Shown piece by piece: positions 23,142 to 34,199 of a DNA stretch of 64,000 nt. The notes beneath the pieces are model-generated. The model was not told the origin of the DNA, ran no database searches, and saw only the letters and a list, made by a program, of their open reading frames with translations. Source of the DNA: Bidens hawaiensis (lineage: Eukaryota; Streptophyta; Magnoliopsida; Asterales; Asteraceae); assembly GCA_021521415.1 (NCBI GenBank), contig JAIQDT010000001.1, positions 496,001 through 560,000 on the forward strand. Reading direction: 5' to 3'. Numbering within the stretch: position 1 is the stretch's first letter; every line of letters starts with the position of its first letter. Position numbers and translations under genes: made by a program.

Positions 23142-23554
23142 TTATTCGGTTTGATTTTCTCCTGATGTGGTGGTGTCTACTGACTCATCTTTGATTGTTT
23201 CGGCAGTTTCTGCAGTCCGTTTACGTGCTCTTTGACGAAAGAGTCGTTCCGGTTCAGAAATTGAAGAAACAAGCTTAGGCTCGAATCTAGATGACATACA
23301 TGGGATTAAATCAAATTGAAACTTGTTTAAATTAAACTAAAGGTTAGTTGAAGTTAGACTAAAAGTTAGGCTAAGCTATTTAAAACTAAACTAATATATA
23401 AGTTAATTAAGCTAAAGTAAAGGTAAAGGTCAGGCTAGCCTTAAAAATATATAATTTAATAGTTTGTAAAAAAATTAAAATAAAAGTTAAAATTTTGTAC
23501 AATTATAAACAATGATTAAATTAAAACTTGGATCATTCTTAGAAACGTACCGTG
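23142..23554 (-). other. Athila B 5' leader
   Basis: AT-rich leader between PBS and gag. No coding feature. A run of TTAAACTAA/AGTTAGGCTA-like words appears at 23320-23450. Confidence 0.6.
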
Positions 23555-23572
23555 TCCTCGGCAACGACGCCA
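23555..23572 (-). promoter_or_regulatory. PBS of Athila B (tRNA-Asp type)
   Basis: Minus strand TGGCGTCGTTGCCGAGGA, close to the Athila PBS TGGCGCCGTTGCCGGGGA. Lies six bases from the LTR end. Confidence 0.85.
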
Positions 23573-23578
23573 AAAACT

Positions 23579-23843
23579 TGATGTTTGCGTGCGTTTGCTT
23601 TAAATATAAAGGATTGGGGATTTAGCTTTTGCACATGATCGTGTTTTAAATTTATAAAAGTGATTTCTACTAAGACTAAACACACACAAAATAGGCAAGT
23701 GTACCAATCGTATATGTAGAATAGTATTGGTATGAACCAAGTATCGATCCGTGGACACAAATATTTCTAATAATGAATCTTTTTTTTAGTTTAATCAGAG
23801 AGTTTTAATCATTTTGGGGTTGGTTTTTAACTTTTATAAAATA

Positions 23844-23874
<31 letters not shown>

Positions 23875-25373
23875 ATATAATATATAGGTGACCAAGACGA
23901 GAAATTCAAAATGAGTAATTCAATTATATGAAGGTTACCATCTAAATCCGAGAATTAACACCATTTGTCCTTGGTGATTATAAAGTGAACATGTGATAAA
24001 CTTGACATAATAATGTATGATAGACGAGCTCCTCATTTTTAAGTGAGCATATCCTATGACATAAAAGAAAGTAGCATGCGCATTTTAAAGTCAACCCTTT
24101 CCTAATGTCATGCTACATGAGAATGTCAATTTGAGTTAGCAAGTAGTTTAGTAAAGTAGAAAGATTAGGATTGACTTCAATTTCTCAAATACCAATTCTA
24201 ACAACTTCGGGTGGTTATAGTTTAGTCACAAAACCTCCCTTTGGTTGATTTAAGTAGGTTATAATTACACATTTCGTTAACATATGATTTCCTTAACTAG
24301 CATGATAACCTAAGCAATCGTGTTACCGATGTTATTTCAGAATTATTAAAAATAGAGAAATAGATCATAGCTTATATCTCATCATTTCTAAGTACAATAT
24401 AAGGATCCATGTTTTATCTTAATAAGTTATCAAAGTATTCTTTTTACCATTTCTAGTCTCCGAGAACATATGTAAATCATGAATGATTGTTAATCATCAA
24501 CTTTGATTTATTGAGTTAAAGTGATAAAACATTTTACATCAAAGGCTAATTGCAAAATAACCATGTACTTTACTAAGCTAAATCACATGTCCAAAATAAT
24601 CATCAAGTAAAACAAAGCTTCTTCATTGAATTTAGATAGTGAATGGAGTTTAGCTCATAATGAGCATGGTTAATGACATCAAAAGAGATGAAGATAACAA
24701 GCACATGATTAAACTAGAATAATCTAACCAAATGTTAATGAATAACCCTTAATGATGATGATGATCTCCAAGCCTTCAAACTCTCCAAAAGATCTTCAAT
24801 ACAAGTGTTAGTGGGTGTTTTTATAAGTGAAAACCGTATAGAACTCTCTTCAAGGCACCCCAAATGAGTGCAACATGCTCCACTATTTATAGACTGTCTG
24901 GAGAGAAAAGCATGGCCCCGTGATTAGTGAGGCATGGCCCCGTGTCCACGTATCCCAATTGCATGTTGTCATATCGTACATGATAACTCACCACGGGGGT
25001 GTGCTTCTGAGGCACGCCCCCGTGCTTTTTATTGACATGTGCCTAAATTCTATTTGTCTTATCTGAGGGTGACCACAGCCTCGTGGGCATGGAAGCACGG
25101 ACCCGTGATTTTGTCTTTAGTGTTTGTCCTTTCTTGATGATTTTTATCTTTTCTTGTGTTCAGAAGCATGGGGCATGGGGGCGTGTTTCTTGTTTTTCTT
25201 GTGTTTTCTCCATTTTTCTTTGTCTTTTCGCTTGTTTCTTCGTTTGATGCTTGAGTTTACCTGAATTTGCATTTTATTATGATAAATAGCCTTCTGAGCT
25301 ATGTTATTTGATTGAAGTTGCAGTTTTTAGAGATTATTTGATTCTAATAATATGTATAATTTTTTGTACATCA
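23579..25373 (-). repeat. 5' LTR of Athila B
   Basis: 1795 bp from TGATGTTTGCG to TTGTACATCA. Contains an AT microsatellite at about 23843-23885, a TATA box CTATAAATAG (minus, 24883-24892) and repeated CG-rich words at 24907-25190 (GGCATGGCCCCGTG, CACGCCCCCGTGC, CACGGACCCGTG). Serves as the empty-site control for solo LTR H. Confidence 0.88.
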
Positions 25374-26630
25374 GGGCTCTTCATCCAGTGTGATTACCAC
25401 AACCACCTTCGTGAAAGTGTTTGAGCACTTCTTGGATTTCGAGTTCTTCAATACACCTCAAGTATGGATCTTCAAGAAATTTTCTATATAGAATATCATG
25501 TTATAAGATGTATTATGATACTTTAAGTTTGATGGTTTTAGCATTTCCTGTGGCGGGAATCTTTCCATCTTGAATGAATTTCTTGATCGGGAGGATCCAA
25601 GATCCTTGATTATTTGAGGATAATGGATCTCGAAGCACAATCTTTTTGTTAGCTATTATCTCCATGACTTCTTGTTCTCCTATTGCTAGTGAGAGTATAT
25701 GGATGATTGGGATCTTCGTAGCTTCTCGAATCTTCAAGGATGAAGTTATATTCTCGTAGGTACCTGTATAATACTAAAAGAATGAAAGAACTTTGACAGT
25801 TCTTTCACAATGTCTAGATATTTGAATAGTTTTTTTCTCCTTTAACAGCATATAAGTCATTAAAGTGGTTAGATATTAATAACGAATCTATATACACCTG
25901 AAGATACCTGATCCTCATGTGTTTAGCTAGTTGCAAACCTGCAATTAAAGCTTCATATTCCGCTTCATTATTTGTGACTTGAAACTCATAGGCTATAGAC
26001 TGGGGTATTATGTCCTCCTGTGACGATTTCAATAGTATACCTAGACTTGTTCCTCTGAGGTTGGATGCCCCATTCGTGAATAAGATCCATGTATCCTTGG
26101 TTTCATCTAACTGTAGGACCTCCAAGTCGGCTTCCTTCTGTAAATCACTACTGAAATCAGCCACAAAGTCAGCCAATGCTTGAGATTTGATAGCAGTCCT
26201 TGGCTCATACTGGATATCGTATGCACTCAGCTTTACAGCCCACTTAGCCATCCTACCTGAAATCTCTGGTTTTTTAAGAACATTCTTGATAGGATGATTA
26301 GTTTTCACAATTATAGTATGAGTATCAAAGTAATGTCTTAACTTAGCAGAAGCCATAATAAGAGCAAGAATTATTTTTTCTAATTGAGAGTACTTCGCTT
26401 CAGCATCTAGAAGACTTTTAATTACATAATAAATAGGATGTTCTTCCCCTTCATGATCCTTTACCAGAACAACACTTACTACATTACCCGATACGGCTAA
26501 GTATAAGGATAGGGGTTCCCCATCTGGTGGCTTCATAAGTGCTAGTGATGAGATAAGTAATCCTTCAAGGGTTTGAGTGCAGCCTCATGTTTCTCCGTCC
26601 ACTCAAACTTTTTATTCTTTCTAAGGATAT
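25374..26630 (-). pseudogene. Tat D pol remnant: RT end, RNase H, second RNase H, integrase start
   Basis: The long frame 25814-26536 contains the RNase H of RT (GNVVSVVLVKDHEGEEHPIY, LRHYFDTHTIIVKTNHP) and a second, archaeal-type RNase H (TWILFTNGASN, NNEAEYEALIAGLQLAKHMR). A double RNase H is a Tat-lineage trait. Below it come spacer and integrase zinc residues, ending in an H-E/K-GGCGNH-like motif at 25374-25420 where Athila B inserted. The RT end (26537-26630) stops at the Tat F LTR. Confidence 0.85.
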
Positions 26631-27264
26631 TGTTTTGGGCAAAAATAAACTAAGGATAATGTAACCAAATTTTTTAGGTGAAGTTTAGTGCTTAATTGAT
26701 TATGATGAATACATAAATGAAATGCAAGTGAATACGATGATTTTTTATGAGGAAAAACCTTTGATCTTGGTTGGATCGCCGGCACAAAAACCCCGGGTGA
26801 TGACAATTATCTATCACCACTATATTAATCAAGAAAATAAGAATACAAGGTTGGAGATTATGATTAGTAATACTAGATTGCTAAGTGTGTGTTGCTAGAG
26901 AGAATTCTTAATAACATTGAATAGTGCAAAGTAATTAGTGTGTGACCTAGCTGATCAATAATCTCGTTATAAACAAAAATAACAAATAACTCAACTTCCT
27001 ATTATCATGCCACTCTCCCACTAGCCATTTCCATCTCTTTAACCACGTGCATTATGAGTCCAGTAGCGATTAAATAGGTAGACTAGGTCGTCCAGCCGTT
27101 ATACATATTAAATATTAACTTACACATAAGAAACAATCATTAGTAACAACAAATACTGAGGATCCTCGATCCTATCTCAACTCCGGAACTTTTGTCAAGG
27201 ATAATTGATCCAGATGTGACTCAAGGATAATCTATCCTCAGCATATATTTTTCGTGCCCTAACA
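26631..27264 (-). repeat. 3' LTR of Tat F
   Basis: 634 bp. The minus strand starts TGTTAGGGCACG and ends CCAAAACA. It is homologous to, but in opposite orientation from, the LTR of Tat E (31534-32449); shorter by internal deletion. Confidence 0.82.
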
Positions 27265-27280
27265 ATTGCCCCAAAATGGC
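27265..27280 (-). promoter_or_regulatory. Tat F polypurine tract
   Basis: Minus strand CCATTTTGGGGCAAT directly before LTR start TGTTAGGG. Identifies this LTR as a 3' LTR. Confidence 0.65.
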
Positions 27281-27336
27281 GGGTGTTTATGGGTTACAGC
27301 TGTCATTTTGAATTTTGAATCTTTTGCAAAAATGAT

Positions 27337-29000
27337 ATGATTAGACATGTGTCAGAGGCAGTTATTATCAGTAAATTCGATGGTTATCCGCCGCCTATAT
27401 ATGTGATCATACTAATCTTATTATCACCACACATCCAAGCAGCCAAACATGTATCCTTCTTTCTTCTCTCTCTATTTTCATTTTCGCAATCATGTCTACT
27501 GTTTCTGTCTCTTCTTCTTCTTCCAGCCAATCAGACCCCAACGAACTCCAACCACAAGGTTTATTGGCCACTCCATCCTCTGAGATATGCAAATTCACTG
27601 ATCCAAGAAATCAACGACCCCCGACCACATTTTCCTGCCAACACCATTTTCCGACTTTTCGATTCTACAGCTCGCAGCGACTTTGTGTCGAAGAACTGGG
27701 TTTGCTTTCCAGCTCAACCGTTCCTAATAGGCTTCTGATATCCCTTTCCTGATTTCACTCAAAGCTTCTTCACTTTGACTAGAATCAGTTATATCCAAGC
27801 TATGCCCTTGTTATGGAGGGTACTTCCTGCTGTTGAAAGGATAATCGATGAAGATGGTGTTGAGTTTGGCTTGTCGTAGTTATCCTACCTGTAAACCTTG
27901 GAGACTCAATGTTCCAACCGTTTTGTCTTTAAATAAAAATCCCATCAACTGATCCCTATTTCAAAGTTTACATAGAATGGTCCATTCAGGAAAAACCAAT
28001 TTTTCTTCGTAAGAAGGGACTTAATCCCGGGTGGATCTAATTTACCCAAAATATGGATACTAAAGGGTAGGATCCAGGATCCTTAGGTAACTCCAGTAGG
28101 ATACTTGATTCTTTCATTAATGCTTTGTTTTTCTTGTATAGTTGATAACTTTTCCCTGATAGCTGAACTTCCTGAAGTCGAGGAGAGGGTCAAGAAATTC
28201 CTGGCACTGATTATAATATCAGGACATTTCAAAGCAAGTTCATAGAAGCTTTTCAAGAATCAAACTCAGAACCACTCAGCAACATGTCTGCATCTAAGTT
28301 CTTCCTTGAAGACATCGATTGCATGTTTGTGAAGAAAGAGACTCCGAAGTCCACCCCAATGCATGAGCCATGCCCATCCACAACCCGACCCAAGTCAGGA
28401 GCGGAAAGGTAGAAAAGCTCAGAACCTGAGAACCCCTTTGACGCCGAGAAACAGCTTCTCGAGATCCTCACTGCGGTAAGGATCCTTGATCCTGATAGCC
28501 TTTATCCATGAATCAAATATTCTTCCAACTTCCCATTTTCTTTTATAGGTCGTCTGCTATGCCAGAAGTCACCACGAGAAGATAGTTAAAGAGTACGAGG
28601 AAACTCTCGCTGGGATGAGATCCGTAGCCACTTCTAAGGACAAGGCACTCGCTAAGATAACCAAGGAGAAGAAGCAAGCTGAGGATCATGCATCCACAGT
28701 TGTGGTTAGATGCAGGACGAGATAACCCGAGCTACCAATGAGGCGAAAATCTGGGCAGCCAAATCAGTTCTCCAGGCAAGAATCAAGTTGGTTAATGAAG
28801 CCAATGATCCTGCATTTGACAAATCCTCGTGGGATATAGCGCAGTTGAAACTGTCTTTGGCAGACTTGGGCAGAGGCGAGGATGAGGCAGGTGAGAGCAC
28901 TGAGACTGCTGCTGGATCTCAGGTGACCGAGGTGATGGACACGGGGAAGGATGAGAGTGCTGAAGAGGATGCGGCAAAGGCGTGCAATGAAGGATGAAAG
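27337..29000 (+). pseudogene. Tat F antisense extra ORF (gypsy-type 'transposase-like'), with introns
   Basis: Runs opposite to Tat F. Start MSTVSVSSSSSSQSD at 27492, then TDPRNQRPP; in a neighbouring frame ANTIFRLFDSTARSDFVS, and later ISYIQAMPLLWRVLPAVERI. After candidate introns, SNMSASKFFLEDIDCMFVKK, then coiled-coil rich KIVKEYEETLAGMRS and DEITRATNEAKIWAAKS (28710-28997). Two GT-AG introns fit: 28087-28141 (short) and 28476-28548. Antisense ORFs of this type downstream of pol are known in Tat-lineage elements; function unknown. Several stops make it a pseudogene. Confidence 0.6.
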
Positions 29001-30195
29001 AGACAATACCAGAGCCCGTTTTTTATTTTGCTTGGTTATGTTTTTAAGGATATTTGATAATGGTCTGTAACAAATAATAGTAATTAGGATATAGGATCTC
29101 TGATACTTAAGACAATTCACAGGGGTAGCAAAGGTGGAGGGATCCTCTGTTTATAGGGATGAAGCCTTTGATGCCCCTGCGTTTATTTTCCTGCACTTTA
29201 TGAACAGTTAGTAGCACTTGCTTAACCCGGATGGATGGTCCATCATAAGTATTGATCCTTCTACGATCCTTGTAAAAATAAACTAAGGATCTTGAATCCA
29301 TAAGTGTTGATCCCTTTGTGATCCTTGCAATTGAACTTGTAATCCCTGATGCAAATAACTTATGATATTAACTGGGATTAAACCCAACAAACTAGGGTCA
29401 CGCCCAAATAAACTAGGGACAAGCCCAAATAAACTGGGGACTAGCCCAAATAAACTGGGGACAGGCCCAAATAAATATGGGACAAGCCCAAATAAACGGA
29501 TGCTAAACTGGGGACTCGCCCATACCGGGATTTAGCCCAAATGTAAGGGACGCGAAAATGCCAAATCCTTAGCTAACATGAAAATGTTAGAAGCCTTTAT
29601 CTTGAGATAACATGAAAATGTTATAAACCGGTGGTATGGTATGTCTACCATAAATCGTAGGATCCTCCGTATAACCGAAAGCAACGAAATTGTCAGCCAC
29701 TAAGCGTGCACTGGTCCTAGTGCCCCGAATTATACGTTGGATAACGTGCGCTCTAGGCGAGTGTGTAGAAACTCTAATTTATAAGAAAGGTGAAAACCTT
29801 TAAACCATAGAGGATATGACCATCAAGGGTTATACCTTAATCGTGGACAAGGCCAAGGGAATATCAATGTACCTTGAGTGTCACAGAGAGGTGGCCAACC
29901 TCTTAGACATTTAACCTCTTATTGAAATCTACATTGTTACTTAAAACTTGGAAAAGATAAATGTTAAGAATACATTATCCTTAAATTAATAACAAGAATT
30001 TGAAATGAATAAGCGACTAGATAGATATTACCAACTTTAGGATCCTTGACCCTTTAAGGATACTTGATCCTCTTAGGATACTTTATCTTGATTAGGAAAA
30101 ATACTTCTTAATATGGATAGCATTACATGCTCTTGGTAACCTGTTGCGTTCAATAGTCAGCAGGTGATATGCCCCCTTTCCAGTTTCTGACTCGA
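29001..30195. other. Tat F non-coding spacer
   Basis: No ORF supported. Contains frequent AAGGAT and GATCC words, the 21-bp tandem repeat listed separately, and the inverted-like pair AACATGAAAATGTTA at about 29574-29625. Confidence 0.5.
29382..29520. repeat. 21-bp tandem repeat, about six units
   Basis: Unit close to CCCAAATAAACTGGGGACAAG, five fairly exact copies followed by decayed ones. No role evident. Confidence 0.85.
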
Positions 30196-31118
30196 TCAAG
30201 TAGGGGCATTCCTACTTAGGTGCTCCCCTTCATCTTCCTTTAAAAGGACAACACTTACTGCATTACCCGAGGCAGCTAGGTACAAGTAATCCTTTAAGGA
30301 TTTGAGTGCAACCTCATGCTTCTCCGTCCACACGAACTTTTTATTCTTTCTAAGGATATCATAAAAATCCTTACACTTCTGCGAAGACCTGGAGATGAAA
30401 CTTTTGAAGGATGCGATCCTACCAGTCAACCTTTGTATGTCTTTTGCATTTACGGGTGACTTCAAGTTGATGATGGCTTTTATTTGCTCTGGGCTAGCCT
30501 CTTTACCCCTCTTAGTGACCATATAACCAAGGAACTTTCCCGCATTAACACCAAAATGGCATTTAGATGGATTAAGTTTCATGTTATGCTGGTCAAGGAT
30601 ATTTAAGGCTTCTTCCTAGTCTTTAAGATGATCTTCAGCTTTTTTGGATTTGACCACCATGTCGTCTATATAGACTTCCATGTTCTTCCCTAGTTGTTCT
30701 TTAAACATAATTTTGACTAAGCATTGATAAGTCGCACCTGCATTTCTTAGTCCAAATAGCATGGCAATACAACAATATATTCTAGTAGGAGTCATGAACG
30801 TTGTGTCTTCATAATCAGTAGGAAGCATCCATAAAAGTAAGCATTTCATGTTCTGCTATTGCATCCACCATCGAGTCTATATGTGGTAATGGAAAGGATC
30901 CTTGGTGCATGCCTTGTTTAAATCAGTGAAATCGACATACACACTCCACTTTGGATTCTTTTTTGAAACAACAACCACATTAGCCAACCATCGAGGATAC
31001 TTAACCTCTCTGATCATACGGCCTTAAGAAGTTTTTCAACTTCTTCTTGTATGATCGTGATCCTCTCAAGAGCGAATTTCCTTCGCTTCTGATGGATTGG
31101 TTTAAAAGAATTATTGAC
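30196..31118 (-). pseudogene. Tat F reverse transcriptase, broken
   Basis: On the minus strand from 31118: HQKRRKFALERITIIQEEVE, a stop, then the VDFTDLNKAC-type block in another frame. Next are LFGLRNAGATYQCLV and VYIDDMVVKSK (catalytic IDD retained) in 30616-30849. Last comes KLNPSKCHFGVNAGKFLGY with RLTGRIASFKSFISRSSQK (30196-30582). Fused by deletion to AASGNAVSVVLL of RNase H and then stops. Confidence 0.85.
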
Positions 31119-31533
31119 GGGTGGTCCATGGGACAACACTTAAGTGGTTTAAGTTCGTTAATATTTATGCGTTTAATCGGTTTATCTTGTTGAATTAGAT
31201 AATTACATTTACGTGTATAATGGCAGGTATGAGAAGATAGAAGATAGGATTACGAGAACGTGGGCGAAAACGGTGAAGAAAACAGACGTGGAACAAGAAA
31301 GTTATGATAAAAACAAGAAATTGAGTTTTGGGAGCCACCGTAGCTTATGGTGCCCACCGTAAGCTACGGTGGGAGCTGGAGATTATAACTGCCGTAAGGC
31401 AGCTTTGGCCTATTGTCAGCTTTAAGAAAGCCACCGTAAGCTACGGTGGCCACCGTAGCTTACGTTGGGCGCGACGCTGGACTCGTAACTGCTCTTATAA
31501 CATGTATTTTTGAATGCCTTTTGGTATTATTAT
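31119..31533 (+). repeat. Fragment with CCGTAAGCTACGG palindromes, probable U3 piece of another LTR
   Basis: 31330-31470 contains four copies of CACCGTAGCTTACGGTGG-like words in both orientations. A TATA-like CTTATAACATG follows at 31491-31501. Words then TATA is the U3 layout seen in the LTRs here. No LTR ends could be fixed, so orientation and identity are tentative. Confidence 0.4.
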
Positions 31534-32449
31534 TGTTAGGGCATGAATTTTATGCTAAGGATCTTTTATCCTTAACTATCTTGTGGATAGATTATCCTTA
31601 AGATATGTATTAGGTTATGAAGGATCAATGATGCTCGGTATTATTTGTTTACTAATGATTGCATTTTTAGTGGTAATGTGTTAGTCAGGTATAACAACTT
31701 TATGATCAAGTCTACCGTATATCTCACTACAAGGCATCTGTAGTGCATGATCGAGACTGAAGAACAAGCTAAAGAAAGAAGAAGCAAAATGATAAGATCA
31801 ATTACTGAATACTAAGGACAAGATACGTTATCCTTGAAAAGGTTCTTGGATCAATTATCCTCATGAAGAATTCTCTAGCTGAAGTCTGGATCCAGGATCC
31901 TAATTCAACATAGTTATTAATGGATGATTTTCGTATGAAGACTGATGTTTTAATAACAACAACGGCTCCTAGACTTAGTCTACCCCTTATTTCATCATTA
32001 AACATCTACTAGCACGTGGTCAAAGAGCACGTTGGGAGAGAGTGGAAGACTAGCGGATTTTTAGGACCTAGTAATTAGATTAGTTATTTTTTGTTTCCTT
32101 TATAAACATTGAGTTGTGATCAACCCTAAGACACGGTTCACTAGTTTACTACTACAGATTTTAGCTCACAAGTTCTCTGTAATCTCACACACACGTAGCT
32201 CGGTTGTAATTGTTGATCAATAGCTCCAACCCTTGTAACCTTTTTTGTGATTTATAAATTGGTGATCGACGAGTTGTCATCACCTGGGGTTTTTTTCTTT
32301 TGATCTGTACATGATCAAAGGGTTTTTCCTCGTACCAAATCGCTCTGTTCATCCAGAATTCGTTCATATATTCATTGTTACCATTTTAGCACTATACCTC
32401 ACTTTACAGATTTGGATACATTATCCTTAACAGATTTTTATCCAAAACA
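31534..32449 (+). repeat. 5' LTR of Tat E
   Basis: 916 bp, TGTTAGGGCATG to TATCCAAAACA, followed by the PBS. TATA box TTATAAA at 32100-32106. Upstream U3 (31553-31905) is rich in TTATCCTT, AAGGATC and GGATCC words. Confidence 0.87.
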
Positions 32450-32452
32450 ATT

Positions 32453-32470
32453 TGGCGCCCACCGTGGGGC
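32453..32470 (+). promoter_or_regulatory. PBS of Tat E
   Basis: TGGCGCCCACCGTGGGGC three bases after the LTR, the form typical of Tat-lineage elements. I do not name the tRNA. Confidence 0.8.
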
Positions 32471-32558
32471 AATTGGTGCTATAATCCATATTACTCCTAT
32501 CAATTTTTGATTTTTTCATACCATATCACTATCAATAGCCTCTCAATTAACCTCTTCT

Positions 32559-34199
32559 TTGTCAACCATGCCATCATCGGTTCCTCTCTCATCAAGGACT
32601 TTGCCACCAATTCCTCCGCCAATCACGGGAGCACGACGGCCTGCTGCTGCTGGAAGCAAGACGCAACTACCTGTCTTCCAGAGCTTAAAAACCGTTGCTG
32701 TTGCGCCGGTGATTAATACTAACAATGATGTTTCATTTATGTTTTCGCAGGTTAAAGCATATATGGAGCAGCGGAACAAGACCATTCAGAGGATCCTTCG
32801 TGAGATAGAAGATCTCAAGAAGACTAAGAGGCCAGCGGAGGATCACACTACTCTTATGCCCAGGATGCTGGATTTCACCAGTCCAGGATCCATGGCTCAG
32901 TTCTTGCAAGGATCATCCATCCTTCAACAGGGGTCCATGGGCCAATAGGCTCAAGGATCCTCACTGTTTCAGTCAGGATCATCTATCATTCAGCAGGGGT
33001 GCATAGGTCAACAGGCTCAAGGATCCTCATTATTTCAGCAGGGATCATCCATCATTCTACCAGGATCCTCTGGGTTATATCTTCAAGGATCCTATAATTC
33101 CCAACCTCAAGTATCCTTTTTTCAAAATCCAGGATCCTCAGGAATACAACACCAACGATCCTCCGAAGTCCATGAAGGAGATTTCATTCCCATGCAGACT
33201 ATTGCGTCGGGTGGTCCTACTCCTATTGCTGACTCTTCTTATCCCAGATACTCATCCGAGATGCCAACCTTCACCCATCAAAGAGTTAATTTGTATGATC
33301 CTTTATCCTTAGATGCTAACCGTGGTTCCATGAAGGATTCAGGTATCAACCAAGCTATGGCCAAGGAGCTACAGAAGCTCAAGGATATGATTTCCAGCAT
33401 TCCCGAGGTAATAGGGCCAATCCCCGAGATACCTTAGGGAAGCCACAAGTTATCCAGATTTGCTCTGCCTATCTGTGACGCTGAAATCCCGAAGCGATTC
33501 CAAATCCCCAACATGAAGACTTATGATGGAACCACTGATCCTGAAGAACATGTGGCACAATACAAAGAAAGGATGAAGATCAACCCCATTCCTGAGAGAC
33601 TTTAGGAAGCTTGCTTGTGCAAAGGCTTTGGATCCACACTAACAGGATCAACATTAAAATGGCTGCTAAGTCTTCCTCCTTTTTCAGTTACTTCTTTTTC
33701 ACACTTAGTTAACTTGCTCAAAAGTCAATTTTCCTGTAGCAGGAAATCTGAAAAGTTAACTAGTGATCTATACCGAGTTATCCAACCAAGTGATGAATCC
33801 TTTAGGGATTTTGTTACAAGGTTCGGCAGGGAAGCTCTGGAAATCCCTAACCTTGACATGGCTACTACTGTTGAAGCCTTCAAGATGGGATTTCAGAGGA
33901 GCTCCCCCTTTTATGATAATCTTGTGATGACTCCTAGCAGGTCTATAGATGAAGAAAGGAACAAAGCACTAAGGTTTATACTGCTGGAATATGACAAAAG
34001 GATCCAAGAAAGATTGGGGGCTCAAGCAAAACAGGATTCCCCTGACAAAAATAAAGGATCCTCATACAATAACAACAACTCAAAGCCGTACACCAAGTTC
34101 AACAATCAAAACGTACGAGCAGTTGAAGAAGGAGATGATGATGAAGTATCATTGGACCCCGAGGATTGCCACTACAAATCTTATATTAATCTCTTCTGA
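32559..34199 (+). pseudogene. Tat E gag, single frame with three TAG stops
   Basis: One frame from ATG 32559 to 34199, interrupted only by TAG at 32946, 33435 and 33603. N-terminal part is Pro/Ala-rich (LPPIPPPITGARRPA), then a Gln/Ser/Gly repeat region (QGSSILQQGS, SLFQSGSS). The capsid-type domain includes IPNMKTYDGTTDPEEH, STLKWLLSLPP, FRDFVTRFGREALEI and FKMGFQRSSPFYD, then a Lys/Asn-rich end. The Gln-rich repeats are encoded by GGATCC-bearing units that also fill the non-coding parts of Tat elements. Confidence 0.85.

Larger units (their letters stand above)
12540..25373 (-). mobile_element. Athila B, Ty3/gypsy element with both LTRs
   Basis: Minus-strand order is 5' LTR 25373-23579, Asp-type PBS, gag, protease, RT, RNase H, integrase, long non-coding 3' region, PPT, 3' LTR (15760-12540, truncated). 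LTR termini are TGATG and CATCA. It interrupts the integrase zinc region of Tat D at 25374. Coding parts carry many stops and deletions, and the two LTRs differ clearly, so it is old. Confidence 0.85.
26631..31118 (-). mobile_element. Tat F, partial Ty3/gypsy element with antisense extra ORF
   Basis: Minus-strand order is RT (31118-30196), non-coding spacer, plus-strand extra ORF (27337-29000), PPT, 3' LTR (27264-26631). It is inserted into the RT of the related Tat D at the sequence AAGGATAT, which is uninterrupted in Tat F's own RT at 30350. RNase H and integrase are missing and the 5' half is lost at 31118. Confidence 0.72.
31534..34199 (+). mobile_element. Tat E, partial Ty3/gypsy element
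   Basis: 5' LTR, PBS and gag on the plus strand, ended near 34175-34199 at a junction with the Athila C remnant. Same LTR family as Tat F, opposite orientation. Confidence 0.82.

Noticed and set aside
28253..28471. Minus-strand frame in the Tat F extra ORF region
   Set aside because: The plus strand gives the coherent coding pattern with introns.
31328..31513. Small plus-strand frame over the palindromes
   Set aside because: Its open state follows from the repeated words; no protein similarity recognised.
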